Positions 46,348 through 58,395 of a stretch of 64,000 nt of DNA are shown piece after piece. How positions within the stretch are numbered: position 1 is the first letter of the stretch; every line of letters begins with the position of its first letter. Location: contig VSJF01000005.1 in assembly GCA_009739215.1 (NCBI GenBank), forward strand, positions 248,001 to 312,000. The letters are read 5' to 3'. Both the position numbers and the translations under genes were made by a program. The DNA comes from Floccularia luteovirens (taxonomy: Eukaryota; Basidiomycota; Agaricomycetes; Agaricales; Squamanitaceae). The notes under the pieces were generated by a model. The model saw only the letters and a program-made list of their open reading frames with translations, had not been told where the DNA came from and did not search any database.

Positions 46348-48351
46348 TACTTTCTTTCGCATGACTTAGCATAAGTGTGACAGTACACCGAAAGATTATG
46401 TCAAAAACGTATAAATATCAGAAGCTCAATCTGACACTTTGCGTGTGATGTCGAAGGATAAATATCACTAACATTCTCACTGGCAATTGAACAGTCCGAC
46501 CGAAAACACGCACGGTGGAGATTAGATCTTCTCTCACTGAAGTGTACGGGAAAAACATTCAAGTCAACAACTGATATGTTGAAATACGCACCCTAACTAT
46601 CTACCCATTTGTAGGTGTGAACGGACTGTTATGATTATGGTGTGATCCTTACGAAAAAAAATACAAGCAACATTGTCCGACACTTCTTCGCTTCTAATAT
46701 CATCAATTCTGCGTGGGGCCAGAGCCACATGGCTAACGTGGATTTCTCTCCCAGGGTCTGAAGCAACTGGTATGTAGTATAAAGAATTCGAGGAGAGACG
46801 TTCCGTTTGTGGCGGGCTACATTCCGTGTTCTCAGACAGCGTAAGGTATATTTCAAGTCCGAGCAACCCATAGATTCTTTCTGAATCCGACCAGCGGCGG
46901 AACATAGTGTCACCATATTCTGCGATGCAGGATCATTTAGGAACCTAAAAATGAACTTTTGCTATTCACATTCGCAAAAGGTATCTTGTTCGTGTGGTAG
47001 AAAATGCATTGGTTGAATTGTTACGGAGCAAACGGATCCTGTTATGTTGAAATGCCAAGAAAAGATGTATGGGGTACCACCTTCAGACCAAAAATCGCGG
47101 CGAGTTTCAATAATATAATTCAGAGACCAGTTCAGAGATTTGCATTGAGTCTCGGTAGCTAGTACTCAAGTCAATTGTGCAATCCGAGTGACAGACTGGG
47201 ATGTGAAAATAGGGGGAGAGATCGTCGGAGATGAAAATAAAATGATCCCCGAAAAGAGCGACCGTAGCGGTTCTAACCTTGCATTTCCAGATATCACATC
47301 TTTAGTTGTAACCCATGATCTGGCTATTCTCGTCTTGTGTACACAGGTCAGGGTAGTCTAGACTACCAATCACTCAACAGCGCACCCAAGTCGGCGACGT
47401 CTGCTACATTTTCAAACTTGCGGCCTCATAGATTCAGCGGTTACTCTGTGCCGAAGCATGGAACTCTTCATTTCCTATCTACAAAGTTGGGCACAATTGC
47501 CATATACTAGGATATGCTTTCTGCTCAATGATATCTGTAACATGATCCTGATTTCATGAAAAGACCTCTTTGTGTAAGCGAACCTATACAATGGCCCGGC
47601 GGCCAATCTCTTCCGACTCTATAGGAATAAAAGAACCGCACTCAGGCTTGTCTTTGAATTCAAGATTGAAATAACATCGTCTGAGTATAGTTACGTTACA
47701 TGGCAGTGTGTCATCGTGACGTTCACTCAATAACAGAATAATTTCGTCAACGACCCACCCCAGTGCCTTAGCGTTTTCTTCAAACGCGTTTTGCAACAGT
47801 GGATTGCACAGATGTCGTTGGGACCAACACCATCATCTCGGGCTCTTGTTATTCCTCTTGTCAGCTAATCAAGACCGTATATCCGCATGTCAAGGATCAA
47901 TCACCCATCACTCGTTACTGAGCGCATTTGTCTCCACTAAATCATCCGCATCTAACCCAGAGACTAGCATAAGGATATCGGCCCAAATGGGAAAAAGTCA
48001 ATTCTATGGGCGTTTGCTACCTTCTCCGTTATACAAGTGTATTTGTTCTTCCCATTTTCATAATCCTTCAATGGAACTTTCTTTTCAGTTCCTGTTCACC
48101 CGATGACTTACGCCTCGGCATAAGTCATTCATTCCTCCGAAGCATATGGATTACGGATGTAAGGAAGTATGGTTGCACAAGAATTCCGCATTCGCATTGA
48201 ACTTGTTTAGGTGATGAACGCCTATATACGACTTCATGGTCATTGCAAAGACGTATATAAGGTCAGAATTCCTCCAGTTTGAACATCAGCATCGCATAGA
48301 ACATTTCAGCCTCTCAATTCCACTAATCTTCAACTTCTTACTATAATAAAC
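46348..48351. other. 2-kb gene-poor region upstream of DAO2
   Basis: No gene could be supported. Minus-strand frames at 46597-46916 and 47584-47796 have no motif or splice partners. The last part is the DAO2 promoter, with a TATA box at 48254. Confidence 0.5.
48254..48260 (+). promoter_or_regulatory. TATA box of DAO2
   Basis: TATATAA lies 92 bp before the DAO2 start codon, the same arrangement as in the other DAO copies. Confidence 0.6.
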
Positions 48352-49827
48352 ATGTCTCCTTCTTCTCTCAACTTCCACCTCGCACCCGTCGGCAAAGAAC
48401 TCATCCTCTTTGAAGGCCCCAGCCCCAAAAAGTCCCCAAAATTCAAGAACGTCCTCGTTATTGGAGGCGGTGTAACAGGCTTAACGGTGACTACTATTCG
48501 ATGGCTGGTTATGTCACTTGACTGATTGTATATTAGACTGCATGGAGTTTGCTTGATGCTGGCTACGGTGTCACCGTAGTATCCGAAAAATGGGCAGCTC
48601 TACCAGAGCGCATCACATCTCAAATTGCAGGTGCCCTGTACGTATATTATATTCCATTAGTATAGCGTGTATACTAACGAGGCGATATTTCAGCTGGGAA
48701 TGGCCCCCCGCAGTCTGTGGCAAGCACCAAAACTATATCTCACTCGAGAAATCCAAGGAATGGTGCATGACATCCTACCGCAACTACGAGACAATGATGA
48801 AGATCCTGCCGGTTGAAGACCATGGCATCCGCATGCGTACTGCTAACTTCTTCTTCTCGCAACCCCTCGAAAACATGCCAGGACAAATGAAGAAAATGAT
48901 TGAAATCCAATCGACACCAGAGGTTAGTACTACTACACTTTCGCTTGCTCACAATCTTACTGATGATTGCAAACTTGGTATGTAGATCCAAGGGTTCAAC
49001 CGCGACCGCGAACTCATCTCCAAGCACAAAGTTAACCAAGAAGCTGGTGTTGTTGACTCATACAAACACGATGCTCCAGTCATCGACACCGACCGCTACA
49101 TGTTCTGGTTGCGCGACATCGTCACTTCCAAGGGCGGTAAATTAATTTCGGAGAAGATTACCGGTGACCTCGTTAAACAAGAGAAGCAACTCCTCGCAAA
49201 ATACAAGGCTGACGCCATTGTGAACGCGTCAGGTCTCGGTGCGGCTGACCTCGCCTCTGACTCAACTGTATACCCACTCAGGGGTGCGTTGATCCGTGTT
49301 ATCAACGATGGCAAGCGTTTCCCGAAGGTCACTGAGGCGCTCTGTGTATCGCACGACGATACCCAAGGAAAAGATATTGAGGACATTGTCTTCATTGTAC
49401 CACGCAATGATGAAACTCTCATTTTGGGAGGTACGCAATATCATGACTCACTTTCTATATAATTTTGGCTCATTATGGCTTTCGCACATTCCTAGGCATC
49501 GCCCAGACAGCAAACACACTCGACCTCGATCTCCACAGCCCAGAAATCCTGCGCATGCGCAAGCGCTGCAATGATTTCGTCCCAGGACTCGAGAATGCTG
49601 AATACGACCCATCTCCATTTGTCCAAGGTCTTCGCCCATGCACACTTGACAACGTCCGGGTTGAACGCGACCTTCGCCAAAAGGGTAGTCGCGTTGTTCA
49701 CTCATATGGACAGGGTGGATCCGGATTTACACTCTCTTTCGGGTGTGCAGGTGACATCCTTGAGATCATCAAGGAGATGGAATCCGAAGTACCTGCCACC
49801 ACTGAATTCGTCAAAGCACACCTTTAA
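48352..49827 (+). CDS. D-amino-acid oxidase DAO2
   Basis: Exons 48352-48486, 48537-48637, 48694-48922, 48986-49430 and 49496-49827 join to 413 residues. FAD-dependent oxidase of the D-amino-acid/D-aspartate oxidase family. Seen: dinucleotide motif VIGGGVTGLT near residue 37-46, SEKWAALPERITSQIAGALW, the conserved VYPLRGALIRVIND and ETLILGGIAQTA strands, GLRPCTLDNVRVER, and the signature HSYGQGGSGFTLSFGCAGDI near the C-terminus. It ends in AHL, which fits the peroxisomal PTS1 pattern [SAC][KRH][LM]. Intron 3 has a normal GT donor (GTTAGT), unlike DAO3 and DAO4. Substrate preference cannot be read by eye. It lies in tandem with DAO3. Confidence 0.93.
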
Positions 49828-51212
49828 ACGCGAAAATCTGGACCATAGTAAATATTGAGGGGCTCACTTGTAATGATTTATCTACAATACGTAAATTTCT
49901 AGGACACTTTAGAATAATCAGTTCCCTTGAATTCAACTCTGCTGTATGGGTTGTATCTATAAACTGCACAATGTTAGTTGTGTTTGTCAAAGGCTTCCCT
50001 GTCTAACACCATCCAATTGCCGCAACGACTCGTATTTGCCGCTCCTTCCTCTCACCCAATCGATAACGATTCTCGAATCTCGTATTAAAGGGACTTTCTA
50101 GCTGTTGTTTATAGACAGAAGTCGTGGGTTTTAGACCTCACATGTTCATTTTACCTTTGTTGGTCTTGCTTGGCTTAACAATCTGGTCATGCTTGTATGA
50201 ACGGAACAACTCCGACTCCGACAATTAGGACACATCGTCGACATCTTAGAACTCGAGTAAGGATGTTTGGTCATGAAGCTGGCACCTGGTCCGGTGAAAA
50301 TGGACTGCAAAAGTAACAAATTCTTCCAAAAACGTCAGGTTGTACTACCACTTTACATCACATGCGCCTTTGTGCCCTCTTGGCAGGCATCTTGAAGTTG
50401 AAGCGTTCGAGTCAGAAGCAGTATACCCGGACTGTCGTTCCTCTTTACAAAAGAATTACTCAAAGATCACGCCATATACTCGTCTTGTAAACATCAGGAT
50501 TTCTCGTTATGATCACCGAACTGTTGTACGGCGCTCAATTTGACGTTTGTCATCATACCCACAACATATCCTAGTGTGAAGACGACTTTTGCTCCCAAGT
50601 TTAGATGGTCTGTGGGGCTACGTCACAGAAATGATGTGATACACACGGATTGATGATCACTCGATGTTGTTCTAGCTTTACGCGGCGGTACAGTATTTGA
50701 TTGTTTATTTCCGTTGATTACCGTTAAGCCATGTCTGGCTGGTCAAACTTATCTTGAAAGCATGAACCTATCGTGACCAGCTTACATTATACTATTTGAA
50801 GGTTCTCCAACAGTGATCTCGAGTGGATGACTGGGTGACTGGGTGGGATTGTTGCCTGATTCTTCTATCAAGGTAGGTTAAGCGGCTCGGCCAAGAACAC
50901 CTCTCGAAGTCTAATTGTTCAACTTCGACTAGGTTATCTTCGTTACAGTTTAACATCGGGAAGTTTATTACTGGATTCGGCCGTACATCTGCTCATTCAA
51001 TGTATAGATGAAGTTCTGAAGCCTCGTGTATCGGTGAAATTGCAATTCCACCCGGTCAGCAACTGAAGACGGAGCTCCGGGGGACCTACCCACACAAGAG
51101 AAACTAAATCACTGTAGCCTCTGGGAGTCGTATATAAAGCCAAAGGACCCTCTGCAAACACCACAGTATCAGTTCTCATAACAAATATTCTCCCTCATTT
51201 AATCAACGAAAT
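49828..51212. other. intergenic between DAO2 and DAO3
   Basis: About 1.4 kb. No gene seen; the 3' end is the DAO3 promoter. No duplicated DAO fragment was noticed in it. Confidence 0.5.
51131..51138 (+). promoter_or_regulatory. TATA box of DAO3
   Basis: TATATAAA lies 82 bp upstream of the DAO3 start codon. Confidence 0.6.
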
Positions 51213-52686
51213 ATGTCCACTCCATCAGTTAACACGAACTTTCACCTCACCCACGTTGGAAAGGAGCTCGTCCTCTTCCATGGACCAAACTTTGCCAAAC
51301 CTACTCCCAAATTCAAGAATGTCCTCGTTATTGGAGGCGGTGTCACTGGCTTGACGGTATCTTCTCAACAGTAATTCATCGTTGACAATCAACTGACGAT
51401 ATGCTAGACTGCATGGAGCTTGCTTGACGCAGGCTATGGTGTCACTGTCGTGTCTGAGAAATGGGCAGCTCTACCAGAGCGTCTCACCTCCCAAATCGCA
51501 GGCGCCCTGTACGTATCACGTCGTTCCTGTGCTATTAGACCGTTCATCAATCGATTCATCTAGCTGGGAATGGCCCCCTGCAGTCTGTGGCAAACACCAG
51601 AACCACATCTCACTCGAGAAATCCAAGGAATGGTGCATGACATCCTATCGCAACTTTGAAACAATGATGCAGATTCTTCCTGTTGAGGACCACGGTATCC
51701 GCATGCGCACTGCTAACTTCTTCTTTTCGCAACCACTTGAGAACATGCCAGGACAGATGAAGAAGATGATTGAGATTCAGTCAACGCCTGAGGCTAGTAT
51801 CTGCGCATTGGTGCGCTTGTAAGACTAATAATCACATGCCTCCACAGATCCAAGGGTTCAGCCGTGACCGCAATCTCATCACAAAACACAAGGTTAATCA
51901 AGAGGCAGGTGTCGTCGATTCATACAAACACGATGCACCGGTCATCGACACCGACCGCTACATGTTCTGGTTGCGCGACATCGTCACAGCAAAGGGCGGT
52001 AAGTTGATCACAGAGAAGATTACTGGAGATCTTGTCAAACAAGAACAAAGCCTCCTCGCAAAGTACAAGGTTGACGCTATTGTCAACGCATCTGGTCTTG
52101 GTGCTGCAGACCTTGCAGCTGATGAAACCGTATACCCACTCCGTGGTGCGTTGATCCGTGTAATCAACGACGGCAAGCGCTTCCCGAAGGTCACCGAAGC
52201 CCTTTGTGTATCACATGATGACACGCAAGGAAAGGATATTGAAGACATTGTCTTCATTGTACCCCGTAACGACGAAACCCTTATCTTGGGTGGTAAGCAT
52301 CATCTTCAAGCATTTCACCAAATATTGGTCTAACATCACACCCCTTTCTTTTAGGCATTGCCCAAACAGTAGGCACACTCGACCTCAACCTCGATAGTCC
52401 TGAAATCTTGCGCATGCGCAAGCGCTGCAATGATTTTGTTCCGGGACTCGAGAATGCTGAATACGACCCATATCCATTCGTCCAGGGTCTTCGCCCATGC
52501 ACATTGGACAACGTTCGTGTAGAGCGAGAATTACGCAAGGAGGGCAGCCGCATTGTACACTCATACGGACAGGGTGGATCCGGGTTCACACTTTCCTTCG
52601 GATGTGCAGGTGACATTCTTGAGACCATCAAAGAGATGGAATCTGAGATCCGTGCACCTGAAGAATTCGTGAAGGCACACCTCTAA
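51213..52686 (+). CDS. D-amino-acid oxidase DAO3
   Basis: Exons 51213-51356, 51408-51508, 51564-51792, 51848-52292 and 52355-52686 join to 416 residues; all exons after the first equal those of DAO2 in length. It keeps VIGGGVTGLT, VYPLRGALIRVIND, GLRPCTLDNVRVER and HSYGQGGSGFTLSFGCAGDI, and ends in AHL (PTS1-like). Intron 3 has a GC donor (GAG|GCTAGT...CCACAG). Without accepting the GC donor, exon 3 runs into a stop at about 51822 and the gene looks broken. Differences from DAO2 are mostly conservative, as expected of a fairly recent duplicate. Likely a peroxisomal D-amino-acid oxidase. Confidence 0.93.
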
Positions 52687-52915
52687 ATAATACAATCACG
52701 ACATTTACGACATGCATACACATATGTACATAAACTATCTTATATCTTCTAATTACTTCTTGTACCTAATGAATGCGTTGAAAACAGACGTATTAGAGTT
52801 TTCTGATCCTTGAACATTTGACAATATAATTTTGCAGATGAGATTCGCTGGTACATATTACAGCAGTTTTATAACATTTTTGATAAGCCAGAAAGTTATG
52901 AAACTCGTTTCAGGC

Positions 52916-55121
52916 CTAAAGAGTGTAGTAAAACCCCTCTTGACCCTCCAAAGGTTCTGACAATTTACCTTCCCTGCACCTCTTGTTTTGAATGATAAAA
53001 TGAATTGTCGTGATTGTAAGGAGCAATAACATAAGACCTTGACAAGCAATAGTCGCGACAATGCCAGGGATGTATGTCGGATAATCTGCCTGACGGAAAA
53101 CAGTAGTAGCGAAGATACCGCCAACTCCACCGAGAGATACTACAGTCGCAGTTGTGACAGCGCGCTTTGTGTGGGACACAATGTTATTAGATGACTATGG
53201 CGCGAGTGATATGAGAGAGTTTATTAGACATCTTGCCATTACATGTTTGCCAGAAGTCAAAGAGCACTCACGTAAGCAATGATTCCTGGAACACATCCTC
53301 CTGCGCCGGCAGTTGCCAGGAATACGCCTGATTTACTTTATAGATAATTTCATATTGGAGCATGTAATACTCATACTTACCAAAGTACCTAACCCCGTCA
53401 ATATCCACAAAGCCGAGCAGACACATTCCGATTAGTGTGACCAGGGTTTGTGTGGCAAGAAATATCGCCCGTTGCTTATATTTGTCAGATAACCACGCAA
53501 AGAAGAAAATACTGATGGACTGGTCACGGAATCAGCCGTGTCGGGGAGCATTCTATGATTCAGTTGCTCACCGCGAATACGTATGGTGGCCCGCTCTAAT
53601 GAAAAAAAAGCTAAGTTTTTGTGATGGTAAAAGTTCCCCCAAGGCTGAAAACACACCAGAAGGAAAGAGTTTATCACACTCCAACCCATACCCCGAAGAA
53701 TAATTATGAGGAAGAACCTAGGGCTGGTATCAGCTATTAATCTTATGGAGGTAAAGTGGCGAACCCAATAGCATATGCTGGCATTGTTGCACACATGAAC
53801 ATCAGAGCTTGTCGACAACAATTAGTTATCATTTTGTCGTTTGATAATACGAAACGCACCAAATGCCCATATTTTCCAGTCCAGCAAGTGCTTGAAAACC
53901 TTCCTTGCAGTGATTGGGTCTGGTATTGAATCCCCTCGGTCCTGTTGGACGCGTTTCAAAATGTGCGCAGTGTGTTCTGGGGATAAAAATTTGTTCAAGT
54001 GGGGAAAGTTTGGCAAGAAAAGAAAGGCAAGAATTCCGAAGAAAATGGTGATAACCCCATCGATAATCTAAGTCCTGTTTGAGATTTTTTTTAAAATTCA
54101 TAAAACGTTCCAAGTCATACGAATATCCACTGCCATCCGTTGAGCCCCTGTTTTCCTTTAAGCAGCGTTAAAGCGTAGCCAAAAATAGAACTAAATCCGC
54201 CCGTGAAAATAGAAAGAAGGTAGAATATAGCCAATCTTAGGCGTAGTACCAGAGTATCGATCAGGATGCTTTGATATTGTATAGATCAGCTGCGCACCAA
54301 CCGTTTCTGTACTTCGTGGCGAGTATACCTATACTTGGTTAAATGATGAGACGGTTTCTCTAAGCAAAAGCATTCCCTTTACAAACCATGTTGTTATCAG
54401 GTAGGCCATTGCTGGGAAGTAACCGGCCTAGTAGAAGAAATATCGATACTTTTAACGTTGTGTGTAGAATAAAACGCACCTCAAATGCGCCGAGGAGTAC
54501 TCGGCAGAGCGCAAGGTAGCCCCACGTGGGGACAAATCCCATAGCCAGCTGGACAGCTCCCCACGAGAGTGTACAAAATGAGACCCAGTTCACGACGCCC
54601 AGCTTGCGAAGGAACAGGTTACTTGGGAGTTGACTGTAGTAGTGTAATTATAAATGAGCAAAGCATCGTTTAAAGCATCTAATAAATATTTGGACATACA
54701 AAATGATATATGGCACGAAGTATACACAGGATACGATACTGTATCGGTTGCCAATTAATAGTTTCTGATGGAGAAGGTCTCAGTCATACATTATGGCTTG
54801 CAATAAAACTAAAGATACCAGATCTTCATCCATACCGGCAGTCCGAGCCCCAGCAAGATTGCTTCTATCAATCAAAGCGAAGGCGTATATCATGCCAAGA
54901 AGAGGAAGCATCCGCCAATCCACCTTCCGTCTATGCGAGTATATTAATCCAGTATTTCAATCTCTGATTAAAAACAGAGCCGACAAAATTTTTCTAGTCA
55001 GCGCAAGATCCTCCCAGTGTTCATCTAATGAAGTGTCTTCGATATGATCGACGTCGGTGATATATTTTTCTTTATTATCACTGCTAGTGTTTGAGAGTTG
55101 TGATGTTATTGGATTCTTCAT
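52916..55121 (-). CDS. MFS permease, DAL5/allantoate (anion:cation symporter) type
   Basis: Fourteen exons (54976-55121, 54819-54930, 54700-54764, 54480-54633, 54387-54427, 54302-54328, 54121-54235, 53860-54067, 53765-53807, 53657-53717, 53572-53595, 53381-53519, 53272-53327, 52916-53194) join in phase to 489 residues with about 12 hydrophobic segments. Family landmarks: RKVDWRMLPLLGMIYAFALI, DRSNLAGARTAGM, QLPSNLFLRKLGVVNW, GYFPAMAYLITTWYTRHEVQ, KGKQGLNGWQWIFIIDGVIT, then SGPPYVFA, SDKYKQRAIFL and SNNIVSHTKRAVTTA. This is the fungal DAL5-like group that imports allantoate, ureidosuccinate, nicotinate or similar carboxylates and dipeptides. Two exons are only 24 and 27 nt. Between oxidase genes, it may supply their substrate, but that is inference. 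Confidence 0.9.
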
Positions 55122-56450
55122 AGTAATAGGTGTATATTGTTGTTGGTAAGTACGTGATGAATTCAGAGCGGCTAGTCTTTATACAAATTAGAGTGTAAGC
55201 TGGACTGGAGCATTTTCGCACGAAGATGCGGAGAGATCACCCACCTGACCATTAAGATCCTTGAGCCACAAAGGCGCACTAGATACACCCACTTGTGTTG
55301 CACAGACTGCAAACGTGTTGGCTTAATTGTTCACAATCTTACCTCACCATAGAATATGAACTAAGTAACCCCCGAAAGGGTGGTCAGGTGGTATCATGTC
55401 GTATGTCAATTCCAGTATCGGGACTTTGAAAGGTTGATTCCATGATACAGGATTTCAAGCGGCCCTACAGCACAATTTGGGAGGGAGAGTCTAGTACGTT
55501 GTTCAGAAGATGGAAATGAAATAAGCAGGGTCGCCTGTGTTACATAGCTTGGAGTTAATGAAAGTGTCTCTTCATCCTAGTGTGACACCCAGGGTGTCAG
55601 TTGAGGTCAGTTGGAATGGAGTATATCTCTGGAGAAGCGTAGACCCGTTTAACAGTAAGGACAGCGCCAAGGTGATCAACCCGGTCGCGTGCACAACAGA
55701 TGCTTGGTCCAAGACCCGCAGGTTTAGCACTACTTAGTTAGTACTGTCATGTGCGTGGTGCTTCCTAAATTGAAGCTCGCAAAGCCATGGGTTTCGAAGT
55801 GCCAGTCAAATGTATTGCGCTCTTATGGTGGATTTAACGGAGCCATTATGATGGGAGAAATCAGCTTTGAGCGTGAATTAGAGATAGAACATGAATATTC
55901 TTCATATGGCAGGCAACTTACCTGCTGGTTCACTCACAAGTCGAGCAACTTGGTTGTTTGACTACCCATGGTCAAATAAACAAGTGGATACAATGAATAA
56001 TAGAGTCGCTGTCGACTTGGAATAAATATACATTCAACAAGTTCAACGGAATATTTCCCAGGAGCTTTGGAGTGTGGAGGTATTATGAAGCGCCCCATTC
56101 ATTGCATTCCTGGACCTTCATTTTAGGATCATTTCACTTCTATGACGATTGGCTATTTCACTGTCTTGATAACATTGGTACTACCCTATAACTCAGGTGA
56201 GTATTCTTTGTTTTGGGTCACAAGCAGAAAATGTTCTGAAATAGACTGTGGGTATATATACCAACTTATGAACCGGGTAGTGGTTCAGTGAGAATCAATA
56301 TGATGTCATGTATGAACGAACGCTCGATCGAACATTGGGAGCGCTTTGTTTCAGTATATAAGCATCATCGAGTGAGCAATACATCCCAATACTTTTTTCT
56401 TTTTGACGACAATACAACACAACTTTATCGTAATCGTACCGACGAATATT
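55122..56450. other. divergent intergenic region
   Basis: About 1.3 kb between the starts of the permease (minus) and the alcohol dehydrogenase (plus). Frames at 55537-55737, 55749-55961 and 56288-56503 lack support. TATA-like elements (GTATATATA near 56252) lie upstream of the dehydrogenase. Confidence 0.5.
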
Positions 56451-58208
56451 ATGCAAGCAGCTTCAAATGCACTCCAAGACGTAAGTCGCTGATTTATTCA
56501 TGACGTTTTCAAGTTCATTAATTTAAACATCACTTACGCAGCACCTTGGCCCGGTTGAGACAGTGGTGAACCCCGAATATAAGCATCGTGCTGATGGCAA
56601 GACAATGAAGGCACTTGCTTGGTTTGGAAGCAAGGACGTCCGCCTTGTCGACGCACCGATTCCTGACATTACGGAACCTGATGACGTCATTCTCAAAGTT
56701 ACCGGCACTACTATATGTGGTTCCGATTTGCACCTGTAAGATGTCCTTAATTCGATGTTCGATGTTCAGGGTGTTAATCTCCAGTTCTAAGATATCATGG
56801 TGAAATTGTCACTATGCAGAAAGGCGATATTTTGGGTCACGAAGTACGGAATTTTACCTAATCATCTCTCAATGTTTTCTCATTAAATAATCAGTTTATG
56901 GGCATCGTTGACAAAGTGGGCCAAAATGTGACTAACATCAAGCCTGGCCAGCGTGTCGTGGCATCTTTTCAAATCGCATGTGGGGAATGTGAATATTGTA
57001 AACAGAAACTTTCCTCATTTTGCGACCAAACAAACAATTCCTCGTAAGTTTGCTATAGCCGTTGTAGGAATTACATTAAGATCTGTCTAGATTGCAGAAT
57101 GTCATGTATGGTCAGCGTGACGCAGGCTTCTTCGGGTATTCGCACTTTACAGGAGGCTTCCCCGGGGGACAAGCCGAGTATGTCCGTGTACCCAAAGGAA
57201 ACATTAATCTACTCCCAATTCCAGACGAGGTTTCCGACGAGAAAGCCTTGTATCTCTCAGACATCTTGCCAACTAGTTATCATTCAGTGGTCGACACAGG
57301 AGTCCAAAATGGTGACGTCGTCGGGATTTGGGTGATTACTCAATTAATGCAGACACTTGAGAAATTACTGATATTCTACCCCCAACTTATAGGGATTGGG
57401 TCCCGTTGGCCTTTATGCTGCCCAATGGGCAAAATTGAAGGGTGCATCGCGTATCATCGGAATTGACGCTGTCCCCGAGAGACTTCATTTCGCGGAAAAG
57501 AAATTAGGAATCGAGACGATAAACTTTAAGGAGTTTAAAGATATTCCAAAACGGGTATATGAACTTGTACCAAGAGGCTTGGATGTCGCCCTTGACTGCG
57601 GTAAGCTTTTTCCAAAACTAATTGAGATAATTCTTTGAGTAGATGTAATCCGCAAGGTACCTTCCATGAGCCGAAAAGCATGGTACACAAAGTTCAAAAA
57701 ATGCTCATGTTGGAGACGGACGTCCCAGAGACCATCAACGAAATGCTCGTTTCCGTTCGGAAAAGAGGGCGGTGCGGTATTATTGCTGCATATGCCGGAT
57801 TCGCCAATGGTGTCAATGTGGGCGCATTGATGGAGAAAGGCATTCAGTATGTTCTATTGTTGAAACATGACCCGGGTTGTGATGGCATTTCACAGGTTAA
57901 TCGGAAATGGCCAAGCACCGGTGCACAAATACTGGAAAGAAATTTTGCACGATTATGTTATTCCTGGGAAGTTTGATCCTACATTGTGGGTAAACTTGAG
58001 CCTAATCTTTGATAATTGCCTAATACCAATACTCGATAGCGTGATTACACACCGCGTACCATTAGAAGACATGGCTGAGCTTTACGCCGCATTTGATAGT
58101 CGTGAGGCTGGCGTCGAGAAGGTATTTGTTGAAACTCAGTTTTCATCTCCTCCGAGTAAGGGATGTCCAGGTGTCAGCAGAGTTAGCGAGTGGAAGTCTA
58201 TCAATTAA
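56451..58208 (+). CDS. zinc-dependent alcohol dehydrogenase (GroES/MDR type)
   Basis: Exons 56451-56480, 56542-56735, 56792-56843, 56895-57043, 57091-57331, 57393-57600, 57657-57846, 57896-57985 and 58040-58208 join to 440 residues. Medium-chain dehydrogenase resembling the formaldehyde/glutathione-dependent and threonine-dehydrogenase-like branch. Seen: catalytic zinc ligands in ICGSDLHLYHGE and ILGHEFMG, four structural-zinc cysteines in ACGECEYCKQKLSSFC, coenzyme motif GLGPVG with the following IIGIDAVPE (Asp, suggesting NAD rather than NADP), and the ending HRVPLEDMAELYAAFDSREA. The first exon codes only ten residues. Its exact alcohol or aldehyde is unknown. It sits between the permease and DAO4 and could reduce or oxidise carbonyls made nearby, an inference. 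Confidence 0.92.
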
Positions 58209-58395
58209 TCTTGATTTGTAGTAATTGTAAAGCAGAGTATAATCATTCTTATATTGTATTTTTTTACGATCCTTCTCGATGTATCCTTGTCGTTAGTCAC
58301 AATAATCAATCCTGCTGATAAATCGATAATTATTGAGCGCGAATAAATACAGAGTATGTTATACAACTCCTGTTGCGGATAATGTCCGGATATTT

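Noticed and set aside
46597..46916. Minus-strand frames of about 100 residues
   Set aside because: Overlapping frames of similar length with no family features; likely chance.
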